The notes under the pieces were generated by a model. That model saw only the letters and a list, made by a program, of their open reading frames with translations, was not told the DNA's origin and did not search any database. DNA of 64,000 nucleotides, from contig NZ_CP133656.1 in NCBI RefSeq assembly GCF_036885195.1, forward strand, positions 4,030,001-4,094,000, written 5' to 3'. Below, piece by piece: positions 44,826 to 53,361 of this stretch. Position 1 is the first letter of the stretch. Every line of letters begins with the position of its first letter. The position numbers were made by a program, and so were the translations under genes. This DNA is from Pectobacterium cacticida. GTDB taxonomy: Bacteria; Pseudomonadota; Gammaproteobacteria; Enterobacterales; Enterobacteriaceae.

Positions 44826-45743
44826 ATGATTGTCTATATATTACAGCGGCTTCTGGTGGCGCTGGCGGTGTTGTTTACCGTTGCCGTCATCAGTTTCTCC
44901 CTCTTGAACCTTTCCGGCGATTTGGCCGCCGCCATTGCCGGGCCGGACGCCTCAGCCGATGTCATTGAAAGTATTCGGGTTCAACACGGGCTGGACCAGC
45001 CATTAACCACGCAGTTCATGCACTGGATGTGGGCGGCGCTACATCTCGATTTCGGGCGCTCTTTCTATTTTGAAAATACGGTTATGGAGCTAATTGGTCA
45101 GAGAATGCCGGTGACGCTCAAGCTGGGCGTAGTTTCTCTGCTGCTGGCGCTGGTAGTGGCGATTCCGCTTGGCGTATTGGCGGCGGTATTTCGTGATACC
45201 TGGATTGACCGATGCGCCATTTTTATCTCGGTTATTGGCCAGGCCATGCCGAATTTCTGGTTTGCCCTGATCCTGATTCTTATCTTTGCCGTTGGGCTCA
45301 AGTGGGTGCCAGTGGCAGGGAATACGAGCTGGCATAACTTTGTATTGCCAGCGGTGGCGTTGGGCTATTACGCGATGCCGTCACTGATGCGGCTGACCCG
45401 CTCCGGGATGCTGGATGTGCTGGGTTCGGATTATATCCGCACCGCGCGGGCGAAAGGGTTGAGCGCCTTTAACGTGATTGTTAAGCACGGTTTGCGTAAC
45501 GCCATTATTCCTGTGGTAGCGCTGGCGACGGTTGAACTGGGCTTTATGTTGGGCGGGTCGGTGGTCATTGAATCTATCTTCGCGCTACAGGGATTAGGGC
45601 AACTGGCGTGGGACTCCATCTCCCGAAATGATTTTCCGGTGGTGCAGGCCATCGTATTGATTATTTCCGTGTTTTATATCGGGCTGACATTTTTGGCGGA
45701 TGTGCTTAATGCGGCGTTAGATCCGCGCTTACGTACCCAATGA
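44826..45743 (+). CDS. peptide-type ABC transporter permease 1 (DppB/OppB family)
   Basis: An inner-membrane permease of 305 residues from ATG 44826 (MIVYILQRLLVALAVLFTVAVI), preceded by GAGGAA. It has about six membrane segments, the family N-terminal region VQHGLDQPLTTQFMHWMWAALHLDFGRSF, and the coupling loop YIRTARAKGLSAFNVIVKHGLRNAIIPVVA. In-frame sequence upstream overlaps the ERIC end and is not coding. Partner of the permease nine bases downstream. Confidence 0.92.
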   Translation: MIVYILQRLLVALAVLFTVAVISFSLLNLSGDLAAAIAGPDASADVIESIRVQHGLDQPLTTQFMHWMWAALHLDFGRSFYFENTVMELIGQRMPVTLKLGVVSLLLALVVAIPLGVLAAVFRDTWIDRCAIFISVIGQAMPNFWFALILILIFAVGLKWVPVAGNTSWHNFVLPAVALGYYAMPSLMRLTRSGMLDVLGSDYIRTARAKGLSAFNVIVKHGLRNAIIPVVALATVELGFMLGGSVVIESIFALQGLGQLAWDSISRNDFPVVQAIVLIISVFYIGLTFLADVLNAALDPRLRTQ

Positions 45744-45752
45744 GGAGCAGCC

Positions 45753-46685
45753 ATGAAAACTTCATCATCACTTTCTTCAACGTTAGCGGCGAAAGCGCCG
45801 GTGCTTGAATCAGGGCTGACACCGAAACCGACGTGTCTGCGGCGTGGACTGACGGCCATTCTGGGTCATCACAGCATGACGCTGGGGCTGATTATTCTCG
45901 CTGTCATTATGGTGGCGGCGATCTTCGCTCCGTTTATCAGCCCGCACGATCCCTATGCGCAGGACGTCAGCCAGCGTTTGATACCGCCGGTCTGGCACGA
46001 GAAAGGAAGCTGGGATCACCTATTGGGCACCGACAAGCTGGGGCGTGATTACCTAAGCCGCTTGCTGTACGGCGCGCGCGTCTCCCTGATTATCGGGCTG
46101 GTCGCCGTGGTGGTCTCCGGGTTTATCGGTGTCACCTTGGGGGTACTGGCGGGCTACTTCGGCGGGCGCGTCGATGCTGTCGTCAGCTACATTCTGACCG
46201 TTCGTCTCTCCATGCCGGTAATTCTGGTGGCGCTGGCGACCGCTGCGTTGGTGGGCGGCTCGGTAAAGGTGGTTATCCTATTGCTCGGTTTACTCTTGTG
46301 GGACCGTTTTCTGATTGTTTCGCGATCGGTGACTCGTCAACTGCGTGAGGCTGAATTTATCGCAGCGGCCAGAACGCTGGGCGCATCGTCGCTATTTATC
46401 ATGCTGCGAGAAATCCTTCCCAACCTGATCGGGCCATTGACGGTAGTCGCGACGCTGGAAATTGCCCACGCCATTTTGCTGGAAGCCACGCTCTCCTTTC
46501 TTGGCTTGGGCGTTCAACCGCCGATGCCGTCCTGGGGGCTGATGATCGCCGAAGGTAAGGCTTATATGTTTTTTCAACCCTGGGTGATTCTGATTCCGGG
46601 CATTGTGTTGGCGATCGTCGTGTTGGGGATCAATCTGGTAGGCGATGGCCTACGTGATATCACCGCGCTGGACGGGCGTAACTGA
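45753..46685 (+). CDS. peptide-type ABC transporter permease 2 (DppC/OppC family)
   Basis: The 310-residue inner-membrane protein has a cytoplasmic N-terminus with one following membrane segment (HHSMTLGLIILAVIMVAAIFAPFIS). The family motif HLLGTDKLGRDYLSRLLYGARVSLIIGL follows, then the coupling loop AEFIAAARTLGASSLFIMLREILPNLIGPLTV, and C-terminal GDGLRDITALDGRN. These are the marks of DppC/OppC permeases. It lies nine bases after permease 1 and ten bases before the first ATPase gene. Confidence 0.93.
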   Translation: MKTSSSLSSTLAAKAPVLESGLTPKPTCLRRGLTAILGHHSMTLGLIILAVIMVAAIFAPFISPHDPYAQDVSQRLIPPVWHEKGSWDHLLGTDKLGRDYLSRLLYGARVSLIIGLVAVVVSGFIGVTLGVLAGYFGGRVDAVVSYILTVRLSMPVILVALATAALVGGSVKVVILLLGLLLWDRFLIVSRSVTRQLREAEFIAAARTLGASSLFIMLREILPNLIGPLTVVATLEIAHAILLEATLSFLGLGVQPPMPSWGLMIAEGKAYMFFQPWVILIPGIVLAIVVLGINLVGDGLRDITALDGRN

Positions 46686-46695
46686 GGAAATGGCC

Positions 46696-47685
46696 ATGAC
46701 GAATGACATATTGCTGGATATAAAAAACCTGCGGGTCGCTCTGCCCACCTCCCAAGGGACGTTGCACGCGGTGCGGGGGATTGATTTTTCGGTCAAGCGG
46801 GGGGAGATGCTGTGTCTGGTAGGCGAATCGGGCTGTGGTAAATCCATGACTTCGCTGGCGTTGATGGATTTACTGCCGCGTAAGGCGGTGCGTTCGGCGG
46901 ACAGAATGCGTTTCAAGGGAATGGATTTACTGACGCTGCAAAAGCGGCAGATTACCGCGTTGCGCGGCGATCAAATATCGATGATTTTCCAGGAGCCAAT
47001 GACCTCGCTCAATCCATCTTTCACTTTGGGAAACCAGCTTTGTGAAACGCTGCTGGCGCACCGCAAGGTATCACAGGCCGAAGCCAGAGACAGGGCGGTG
47101 TATCTGATGGAGCGGGTGGGGATTCCAATGGCTTCCGCACGATTGAATCAGTATCCCCATCAACTTTCTGGCGGCCTGCGTCAGCGCATCATGATTGCCA
47201 TGGCGCTGATGTGCGAGCCGGCGTTGATTATCGCCGATGAGCCCACTACCGCGCTGGACGTAACGATTCAGGCGCAGATTTTACGGATGTTGCGCGAGCT
47301 TCAGCAGGAACTGGGTACGGCGGTGATTTTTATCACACACGATCTGGGCGTCGTGGCGCGTATCGCCGATCGGGTGGCGGTAATGTATGCCGGACAGATT
47401 GTAGAAACCGCGCCGGTAAGAGCCTTGTTTACCCAGCCGCAACATCCCTATACCCGCGCATTACTCGACTGCATCCCCGTACAGGGGAAAACCGTGCCCG
47501 GCCAACCGTTGAAAGCGATCTCGGGCGTCGTGCCCAGCCTGATCGGCGAACAACAAGGCTGTGCGTTCAGCAATCGCTGTACCTACTGTCGTGACGTTTG
47601 TCGCCAGGATGCGCCTTATGTGCATGTGACCCCCGACCATGAGGTGCGCTGCATTCGGGCGTTGAAGCCGGAGGAAGTCGCATGA
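46696..47685 (+). CDS. peptide-type ABC transporter ATP-binding protein 1 (DppD/OppD family)
   Basis: The 329-residue ATPase starts at ATG 46696 (MTNDILLDIKNLRVALPTSQG), eight bases after GAGG. It has Walker A GESGCGKSM, Q-loop MIFQEPMTSLNP, signature LSGGLRQRIMIAMAL, Walker B ALIIADEPTTALD and switch His ITHDLGVVA. The C-terminal oligopeptide/dipeptide domain carries the four-cysteine motif CAFSNRCTYCRDVCRQ, known to hold an Fe-S cluster in some relatives. It overlaps the next ATPase by four bases (ATGA). Confidence 0.94.
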   Translation: MTNDILLDIKNLRVALPTSQGTLHAVRGIDFSVKRGEMLCLVGESGCGKSMTSLALMDLLPRKAVRSADRMRFKGMDLLTLQKRQITALRGDQISMIFQEPMTSLNPSFTLGNQLCETLLAHRKVSQAEARDRAVYLMERVGIPMASARLNQYPHQLSGGLRQRIMIAMALMCEPALIIADEPTTALDVTIQAQILRMLRELQQELGTAVIFITHDLGVVARIADRVAVMYAGQIVETAPVRALFTQPQHPYTRALLDCIPVQGKTVPGQPLKAISGVVPSLIGEQQGCAFSNRCTYCRDVCRQDAPYVHVTPDHEVRCIRALKPEEVA

Positions 47686-48554
47686 ACCGTCAAACGCATC
47701 AGGAACCTGGCCCTACGGCACTGCCGACGCATATTCCTGGCAACGATGATATCGCGCTGGAGCTATGTGCGCTGACCCGGGTGTTTCGCTTGAACCGCGG
47801 CCTATTTTCCCGTGCGGGCGAAATTCGCGCGGTCGATAACGTTTCTTTGCGCGTGCGTCGCGGTGAAACGCTTGGGTTAGTGGGCGAATCGGGGTGTGGA
47901 AAAAGTACGCTGGCAAAAATGCTGTTGGGATTGCTTGAACCCACGTCCGGTAATGTGTTGATCGAAGGGCGCGAGATTGACATCAGCCAGCGCAAAGAAA
48001 TGGCTTCCCGCATTCAGCCTATTTTTCAGGATCCCTATTCCTCCCTGAATCCGCGGCGAACCGTCGCCAACATTGTGGAAGTCGCCCTGAACCTTCATGG
48101 CATCGGCACCCCGGATGAGAGAAAGGCGCGGGTTAAGGAGATGCTGGATGTGGTGGGGATGCCCGCCCGAACGCACAACCAGTACCCCGGCCAGCTTTCA
48201 GGGGGGCAGCGTCAGCGGGTAGCGATTGCGCGGGCGCTGATTCTGCGGCCTGACATTCTGATTTGCGATGAACCCACATCGGCACTGGATGTTTCCGTAC
48301 AGGCGCAAATCCTCAATTTGCTGCTTGAACTCAAACAGGAATTCGGCCTCACCTATCTACTCATCAGCCATAACTTATCGGTGGTAGAACATTTGGTCGA
48401 TCATGTGGCGGTTATGCAGCAGGGGACGATTGTCGAACAGGGAACGCGTGAACAGGTTTTTCACTCGCCGCAGCATTCGTATACCCGATCGCTACTGGCG
48501 TCGGTACTGACGCCCGATCCGGAATTGGGTATTCCAGATATTGAACGGCATTAA
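47682..48554 (+). CDS. peptide-type ABC transporter ATP-binding protein 2 (DppF/OppF family)
   Basis: The 290-residue ATPase follows with translational coupling (ATGA overlap). Motifs: FSRAGEIRAVDNVSLRVRRGE, Walker A GESGCGKST, QPIFQDPYSSLNPRR, signature LSGGQRQRVAIARAL, Walker B ILICDEPTSALDV and ISHNLSVVEHL. It is the usual second nucleotide-binding subunit of peptide importers and is somewhat shorter than OppF because the C-terminal extension is brief. Confidence 0.94.
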   Translation: MNRQTHQEPGPTALPTHIPGNDDIALELCALTRVFRLNRGLFSRAGEIRAVDNVSLRVRRGETLGLVGESGCGKSTLAKMLLGLLEPTSGNVLIEGREIDISQRKEMASRIQPIFQDPYSSLNPRRTVANIVEVALNLHGIGTPDERKARVKEMLDVVGMPARTHNQYPGQLSGGQRQRVAIARALILRPDILICDEPTSALDVSVQAQILNLLLELKQEFGLTYLLISHNLSVVEHLVDHVAVMQQGTIVEQGTREQVFHSPQHSYTRSLLASVLTPDPELGIPDIERH

Positions 48555-48579
48555 CCCTTGGAAAGAGGATAGATGGACC

Positions 48580-50016
48580 ATGACGCGTGAAGAGACGATT
48601 CAGGCAACCGTTGATTATTTTGCTTCAGGAGAATTCGCGCAGACGCTGGCGCGCCGCGTGGCGTTTCGTACGGAAAGCCAGAACAAAGACAGTGGGCCGC
48701 TGCTCGCAGCTTATCTAACGGAGGAAATGATCCCGGCATTGCAGGCGTTATCATTTGAATGCCTGTTGGTTGAAAACCCGGTGAATGAAAGGTGTCCTTT
48801 TTTGTTGGCCCGCCGTATTGAGCCTCAGGCGGCATTGACATTGTTGACCTACGGTCATGGCGACGTAGTGCGCGGATACGATGAACAATGGCGTGAAGGA
48901 TTATCGCCCTGGGATATGGTCAGGAGCGACAATCGCTGGTATGGCCGTGGAACGGCGGACAATAAAGGCCAACACACCATTAATCTGGCGGCGCTGGAGC
49001 AGGTGTTGAAAGCGCGGGGTGGGCGATTAGGCTACAACGTGAAAATCATCCTGGAAATGGGGGAAGAGGACGGTTCGCCGGGGTTGAATGCGGTGTGTGA
49101 ACAGTATCGTGACTGGCTGGCGGCCGATTTGTTCATCGCTTCGGATGGTCCTCGCGTTTCAGCCTCCCGGCCGACGCTGTTTCTCGGTTCTCGCGGGGTA
49201 TTTAACTTTGAGCTTCAGCTAAATTTACGTGAGGGCGCTCACCACTCGGGTAACTGGGGAGGATTGTTGAGTAATCCGGGGATCAGACTGGCGCATGCCA
49301 TTGCCAGTATGGTTGACGAACACGGGAAAATTTTAATTCCAGAGCTTCGTCCGCCGGCGCTCTCAGATAATCTGCGTCGCCTGTTGTCCGACATTGAATT
49401 GGGCGGCGGTGAGACGGATCCCGTCATCGATCCTAAATGGGGGGAACCGGGTTTGACGGCCGCCGAAAAGGTCTATGGCTGGAACACGCTGGATGTATTG
49501 GCGTTCGTCACGGGGAACCCGGATAAGCCCGCTCACGCGATTCCACCGTGGGCAAAAGCGCATTGTCATATGCGTTATGTGGTGGGCTGCGACGTCGAAA
49601 ATTTTACCCGCTATATTCGCCAGCATCTTGATGCCAACGGTTTTGACGATGTTGAGATAAGGAATGGCGCCAGCCACTATCAGGCTACCCGATTAAACCC
49701 CAACGATCCGTGGGTAGAATGGGGCGTGGCATCCATCAAACATTCGGTTGGCGCAAAAGCGGCCGTATTACCGAACTTTGGCGGTGGCTTACCTAATGCC
49801 TGCTTTTCGGAAACCCTGGGTTTACCGACGCTGTGGGTGCCTCATTCGTATCCGGCTTGCTCTCAGCATGCGCCGAATGAGCATATTTTGCTGGATATGA
49901 CGCTGGAAGCACTGAAAATCATGACCGGACTGTTCTGGGATCTGGCTGAACAAGGGGCGGATATCGCCAATGCACGTTTGCGGATGGAAAAACCGCCGTC
50001 GGTAGCGGCACTGTAA
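48580..50016 (+). CDS. M20-family metallopeptidase
   Basis: A cytoplasmic zinc peptidase or amidohydrolase of 478 residues, from ATG 48580. Catalytic features of M20: YGHGDVV (zinc His and adjacent Asp), WYGRGTADNKGQ (bridging Asp), EMGEEDGSPGL (general-base and zinc Glu pair), ASDGPR (zinc Asp) and a late His in YPACSQHAPNEH. The dimerisation-domain region REGAHHSGNWGGLLSNPG is also visible. No signal peptide, so it would act on the imported substrate. It sits 25 bases after the transporter genes and before the LysR gene. Carnosinase-like dipeptidase is plausible, but the substrate is unknown. Confidence 0.9.
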   Translation: MTREETIQATVDYFASGEFAQTLARRVAFRTESQNKDSGPLLAAYLTEEMIPALQALSFECLLVENPVNERCPFLLARRIEPQAALTLLTYGHGDVVRGYDEQWREGLSPWDMVRSDNRWYGRGTADNKGQHTINLAALEQVLKARGGRLGYNVKIILEMGEEDGSPGLNAVCEQYRDWLAADLFIASDGPRVSASRPTLFLGSRGVFNFELQLNLREGAHHSGNWGGLLSNPGIRLAHAIASMVDEHGKILIPELRPPALSDNLRRLLSDIELGGGETDPVIDPKWGEPGLTAAEKVYGWNTLDVLAFVTGNPDKPAHAIPPWAKAHCHMRYVVGCDVENFTRYIRQHLDANGFDDVEIRNGASHYQATRLNPNDPWVEWGVASIKHSVGAKAAVLPNFGGGLPNACFSETLGLPTLWVPHSYPACSQHAPNEHILLDMTLEALKIMTGLFWDLAEQGADIANARLRMEKPPSVAAL

Positions 50017-50061
50017 AAACGGATACCGTGTCTGTCGGTTAACACTTAGGCGGGGGATCGC

Positions 50062-50985
50062 ATGCATAACAACGAAATTCGTTATTTCATGGCTGTGGCG
50101 AGTACCGGATCACTGAGTGCGGCCAGCCAGCAGTTGTTTGTGGCCGTATCAGCCATCAGTCGCCAGATACAGCGTCTGGAAACCCGCATCGGCGCTCCTT
50201 TATTTGAGCGACATGCGCGTGGAATGGTGTTGAACGATGCCGGGCATATTCTGGAAAATCATGTCCGGCGCAGCATCGCGGATATGGAGCTGGCGATTGC
50301 CGAAATTGAAGGGCTGAAATCTTCCCGCCAAACCACGATTCGTATCGTGTGTACCGATGGGATCGCCTTTAATCTGTTGCCAACGCTGCTGGCGAACTAC
50401 CGGCAGCAGCACCCGGCAGTCAATTTTGTGCTAACGGTTGGTAGCGCCAGACAGATCCCCGAACTGATTCGCCACGGTGAATGTGATGTCGCGCTAAAGT
50501 TCTGCCTGTCGCCGGAGCACGGTATCAAGGTGATCTCAACGTTTTCGGCCCCGTTTATGGTGGTGATGAAGGACGATCATCCGCTGGCGCATCAAGATTT
50601 TTATTTGGCCGATCTGAATGCTTATCCTGTTGTCTTGCCCGATCAGGCGGCGACGGTCCGCCAGCTATTTGACCTCTCCTGTCGTATGAGTGGTGTGTTT
50701 ATCGACCCCGTTTTTACCTCTAACCACTTCTCCACCCTGTATACCTTTTTGCTCAACACGCCGAGTGCGATTGCCATATGTAGCCACTTTTCCGTGTTAT
50801 ATAGCGCCCGGCGCGATGGCCTTCAGGTGAAGTCCGTCGGTCTGGAGCAATTGGGACAGCGAACGTTGCAGGTTCAAACTGAAGTCAACAAACCAGTGAC
50901 GACCGTGCTGAGAAATTTTTTTGATTTCTTAGAAGATGAGCTGGTGCGGCAGGATGCCCTATTTCGTCAGGACTTTTACCTTTAG
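50062..50985 (+). CDS. LysR-family transcriptional regulator
   Basis: The 307-residue protein has an N-terminal winged HTH (EIRYFMAVASTGSLSAASQQLFVAVSAISRQIQRLETRIGAPLFERHARGMVLNDAG) and a LysR effector-binding domain with TTIRIVCTDGIAFNLLPTLLANYR. It is transcribed in the same direction as the transporter-peptidase genes, 45 bases after the peptidase, and probably controls that operon. Co-directional rather than divergent placement is less common for LysR regulators. The ligand is unknown. Confidence 0.92.
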   Translation: MHNNEIRYFMAVASTGSLSAASQQLFVAVSAISRQIQRLETRIGAPLFERHARGMVLNDAGHILENHVRRSIADMELAIAEIEGLKSSRQTTIRIVCTDGIAFNLLPTLLANYRQQHPAVNFVLTVGSARQIPELIRHGECDVALKFCLSPEHGIKVISTFSAPFMVVMKDDHPLAHQDFYLADLNAYPVVLPDQAATVRQLFDLSCRMSGVFIDPVFTSNHFSTLYTFLLNTPSAIAICSHFSVLYSARRDGLQVKSVGLEQLGQRTLQVQTEVNKPVTTVLRNFFDFLEDELVRQDALFRQDFYL

Positions 50986-51212
50986 GCGCACGATTTTTTA
51001 TGCTTAATTTTATTGCTATTTCTTGGTTTATATCGAAATAATTTTATTTTAAATTCATGCTTAATGAAATTTAAAAGATAAAAACATAATTATTTAGCAA
51101 TTTAAATTCGTTTTAATACAGGTAATATTGTTCCCATGGCGTGACGGTATTTCCTTGATAAATATGCATGCCCTGCAACCAATGACCCCTTTTTATTCAC
51201 CGGAGCACAATT

Positions 51213-52229
51213 ATGAATCTGGAAAAATTCCCTCGTTATCCATTAACTTTTGGCCCCTCTCCTATTACGCCAATGAAAAGGCTCAGTGAATATTTAGGTG
51301 GAGACGTAGAAATTTATGCCAAGCGTGAAGATTGTAATAGCGGCCTGGCGTTCGGCGGGAATAAAACGCGCAAGCTGGAATATCTGATCCCCGAAGCGCT
51401 GGAACAGGGGTGTGATACGTTAGTTTCTATCGGCGGCATTCAATCTAATCAAACGCGTCAGGTTGCCGCAGTGGCTGCGCATTTGGGAATGAAATGTATC
51501 CTGGTGCAGGAGAATTGGGTTAATTATGCCGATGCGGTTTACGATCGCGTCGGTAATATTGAATTATCTCGTATTATGGGGGCCGATGTCCGTCTGGATG
51601 CTGCCGGTTTTGATATTGGCATTCGTGAAAGCTGGAAGAATGCGATGGAAGAAGCCTCGCGAAATGGCGGCAAGCCTTTCCCGATCCCTGCTGGCTGTTC
51701 CGAGCACCCATATGGCGGTTTAGGTTTTGTTGGTTTCGCCGAAGAAGTGCGCCAGCAGGAAAAAGATCTGGGTTTTAAGTTTGACTATATCGTGGTGTGT
51801 TCCGTTACTGGTAGTACGCAGGCGGGGATGGTGGTGGGTTTCGCCGCGGATGGTCGTTCACGCAATGTTATTGGCATTGATGCCTCGGCCAAACCGGAAA
51901 AAACGAAAGCACAGATTCTGCGTATTGCACAGAATACGGCCAATCTGGTCGAGCTGGGCCGTGAAATTACCGAAGAGGATGTGGTGCTGGATACTCGCTA
52001 TGGCGGCCCAGAGTACGGCCTGCCGAATGAGGGCACGCTGGAAGCGATACGTTTGTGTGCGCGTATGGAAGGGGTAATGACCGATCCGGTGTATGAAGGA
52101 AAATCCATGCAGGGCATGATTGATATGATCCGTAACGGTGAGTTTCCGAAAGGATCGAAAGTCTTGTATGCCCATTTGGGCGGCGCGCCGGCACTGAGCG
52201 CCTACAGCTACATTTTCCGCAATGGCTGA
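51213..52229 (+). CDS. acdS: 1-aminocyclopropane-1-carboxylate (ACC) deaminase
   Basis: AcdS is a PLP enzyme that cleaves ACC, the plant ethylene precursor, to ammonia and 2-oxobutanoate. The 338-residue product has the standard length and is very close to Pseudomonas AcdS as I recall it. PLP lysine K51 (FGGNKTRKLEY), nucleophile S78 (GGIQSNQTRQ), Y294 and E295 (DPVYEGKSM) and L322 (YAHLGGAPAL) are all present. E295 and L322 separate true ACC deaminase from D-cysteine desulfhydrase. There is an AT-rich promoter region upstream and a hairpin downstream. The Lrp-family gene downstream on the other strand resembles the AcdR regulators linked to acdS. Probably horizontally acquired. Confidence 0.93.
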   Translation: MNLEKFPRYPLTFGPSPITPMKRLSEYLGGDVEIYAKREDCNSGLAFGGNKTRKLEYLIPEALEQGCDTLVSIGGIQSNQTRQVAAVAAHLGMKCILVQENWVNYADAVYDRVGNIELSRIMGADVRLDAAGFDIGIRESWKNAMEEASRNGGKPFPIPAGCSEHPYGGLGFVGFAEEVRQQEKDLGFKFDYIVVCSVTGSTQAGMVVGFAADGRSRNVIGIDASAKPEKTKAQILRIAQNTANLVELGREITEEDVVLDTRYGGPEYGLPNEGTLEAIRLCARMEGVMTDPVYEGKSMQGMIDMIRNGEFPKGSKVLYAHLGGAPALSAYSYIFRNG

Positions 52230-52239
52230 TCTATTAGCA

Positions 52240-52275
52240 GGAAACGCCGGGCAACAGATTGTTTCCTTCCGGCGT
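52240..52275 (+). other. hairpin or pseudoknot just after acdS
   Basis: GGAAAC (52240-52245) can pair with GTTTCC (52261-52266), while ACGCCGG (52244-52250) can pair with CCGGCGT (52269-52275). The interleaved order allows a pseudoknot or two alternative stems. The second stem, followed by AAAAGG, may act as a weak terminator for acdS. Confidence 0.55.
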
Positions 52276-52296
52276 AAAAGGGGCTGAGTCGGGAGT

Positions 52297-52459
52297 GGCC
52301 TTCAGGATGAGCCGCATGGATGCGGCGAAAGCCAGTGCCGCGTCGGGAACGCGTCACTGGCGGTCCGTCAGAAGGCCGATCCCGGCGAGGGCACCGCGTA
52401 GCGGCCCCGTTCCGCCAATAGCCTCAGGTCAAGGAGCTGCGGCGATTGAGCGCTCCTTG
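52297..52459. other. GC-rich multi-stem element, candidate structured RNA or repeat
   Basis: Stem I GGCCTTC (52297-52303) pairs with GAAGGCC (52371-52377) and encloses two perfect hairpins. Stem II is GCCGCAT/ATGCGGC (52311-52326, 2-base loop). Stem III is GCCAGTG/CACTGGC (52331-52361), with inner CGCGT/ACGCG. The junction strands read AGGATGA, GAAA and GGTCCGTCA. A fourth stem, CAAGGAGC/GCTCCTTG (52430-52459), follows. All pairings are read from the sequence. GC content is clearly higher than in the neighbours. A 75-codon frame crosses it on the plus strand but looks incidental (Ala/Arg/Pro-rich). Identity unknown. Confidence 0.5.
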
Positions 52460-52577
52460 TCGGGCGCGTGCTACTTCGTTGCATAAAAATACCTTGCTTT
52501 TCGCGCACGAAACTTCATTGAACTTATCTATATCATGGTGATAAAAACCGACATTAATAAGTTCCTTTGTATCAGGA

Positions 52578-53129
52578 TCAAAACGTCAGTTGTGTGGTGG
52601 AAAGCACTTCCCTCAGCCCGATGAAGGAACGAATCTGGCGCACGCCGGGTAGAAACAGCAATTGTTCCGCGTGTAGACGATTGAAGCTCTGATTGTCTTT
52701 CGTTCTGATGGTCAACATATAATCGAACTCCCCCGTCACCACGTGACACTCCATGCAGCCGCTGATCTTCTGAACGGCGGCCTCGAAATCTTCAAAGGAA
52801 CTGGGTGTCGATCGATCCAACACCACCCCGATTAATACCACCAGCCCGGCGTTAAGCGCTTGCGGGTTTAGTAATGCCACAAATCCTTTTATCAAGCCGC
52901 TTTGCCGGAGTCGCTCAACGCGTCTCAGACAGGCTGGCGGGCTAAGGCTGACCTTTTCTGCCAGTGCGACATTTGAGATCGACGAGTCGGCCTGCAAAAT
53001 ACGTAAGATCGCGGTATCAAAGCGATCCAGTTCGTAAGGCTTTTTCTCGTCCGATAAAAGCTGGGAGTTTGAGGTTTTCTCTTTCATTTTGGGATTCCCG
53101 CTGGCATCTGCGACGTCGAATTTTGCCAT
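52578..53129 (-). CDS. Lrp/AsnC-family regulator, AcdR-like
   Basis: The product has an N-terminal HTH (LDRFDTAILRILQADSSISNVALAEKVSLSPPACLRRVERLRQSGLIKGFVA) and an Lrp-type ligand domain (FEAAVQKISGCMECHVVTGEFDYMLTIRTKD). The frame is 183 codons from 53129, but ATG 53087 (MKEKTSNSQ) has a better Shine-Dalgarno (GGGA) and gives 169 residues. acdS genes of Pseudomonas are often controlled by an adjacent Lrp-like AcdR; here the gene is next to acdS but convergent, and it is divergent from the amino-acid transporter. Control of either is possible. Assignment to AcdR is inference. Confidence 0.82.
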   Translation of the reverse strand: MAKFDVADASGNPKMKEKTSNSQLLSDEKKPYELDRFDTAILRILQADSSISNVALAEKVSLSPPACLRRVERLRQSGLIKGFVALLNPQALNAGLVVLIGVVLDRSTPSSFEDFEAAVQKISGCMECHVVTGEFDYMLTIRTKDNQSFNRLHAEQLLFLPGVRQIRSFIGLREVLSTTQLTF

Positions 53130-53361
53130 CGCGTCAATTCAGATAATTAATCTACGGGTTTTTGAGCAGGAGATTAATAAAAATAAGAAAAGCCTCTACC
53201 TGTGCGTAATAGATTACGTCGCGCCAGTTCGTCATCTATCAGGATAATCTGCCAAAAATGCAATGTAACATAAGGTTATATTATAGCTATTTATGTTATT
53301 TCCCGCGTTTTCAGCCTACTGATAGCCTGCTGATAATACAGAAATCACTAAGAGGCAGGGT
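53130..53361. other. divergent control region (Lrp-like gene / amino-acid transporter)
   Basis: About 230 bp, AT-rich near 53265-53310. It should contain promoters for the Lrp-like gene (minus) and the binding-protein gene (plus). No operator is clear to me. Confidence 0.4.

Noticed and set aside
49363..49677. Antisense frames within the M20 peptidase gene
   Set aside because: They follow the codon structure of the sense gene; no Shine-Dalgarno and no family similarity.
51213..52229. D-cysteine desulfhydrase annotation
   Set aside because: E295 and L322 and the close overall match favour ACC deaminase; desulfhydrases differ at these positions.
52297..52377. Hammerhead ribozyme
   Set aside because: Stem order and the ATGA and GAAA junction strands recall a hammerhead, but the invariant CU of CUGAUGA is absent and the third junction strand is nine bases instead of a short UH. 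Kept only as an unexplained structure.
52259..52486. 75-codon open frame in the GC-rich element
   Set aside because: The Ala/Arg/Pro-rich translation has no recognisable domain, no good ribosome site, and overlaps the perfect stems. Long open frames are expected by chance in GC-rich DNA.
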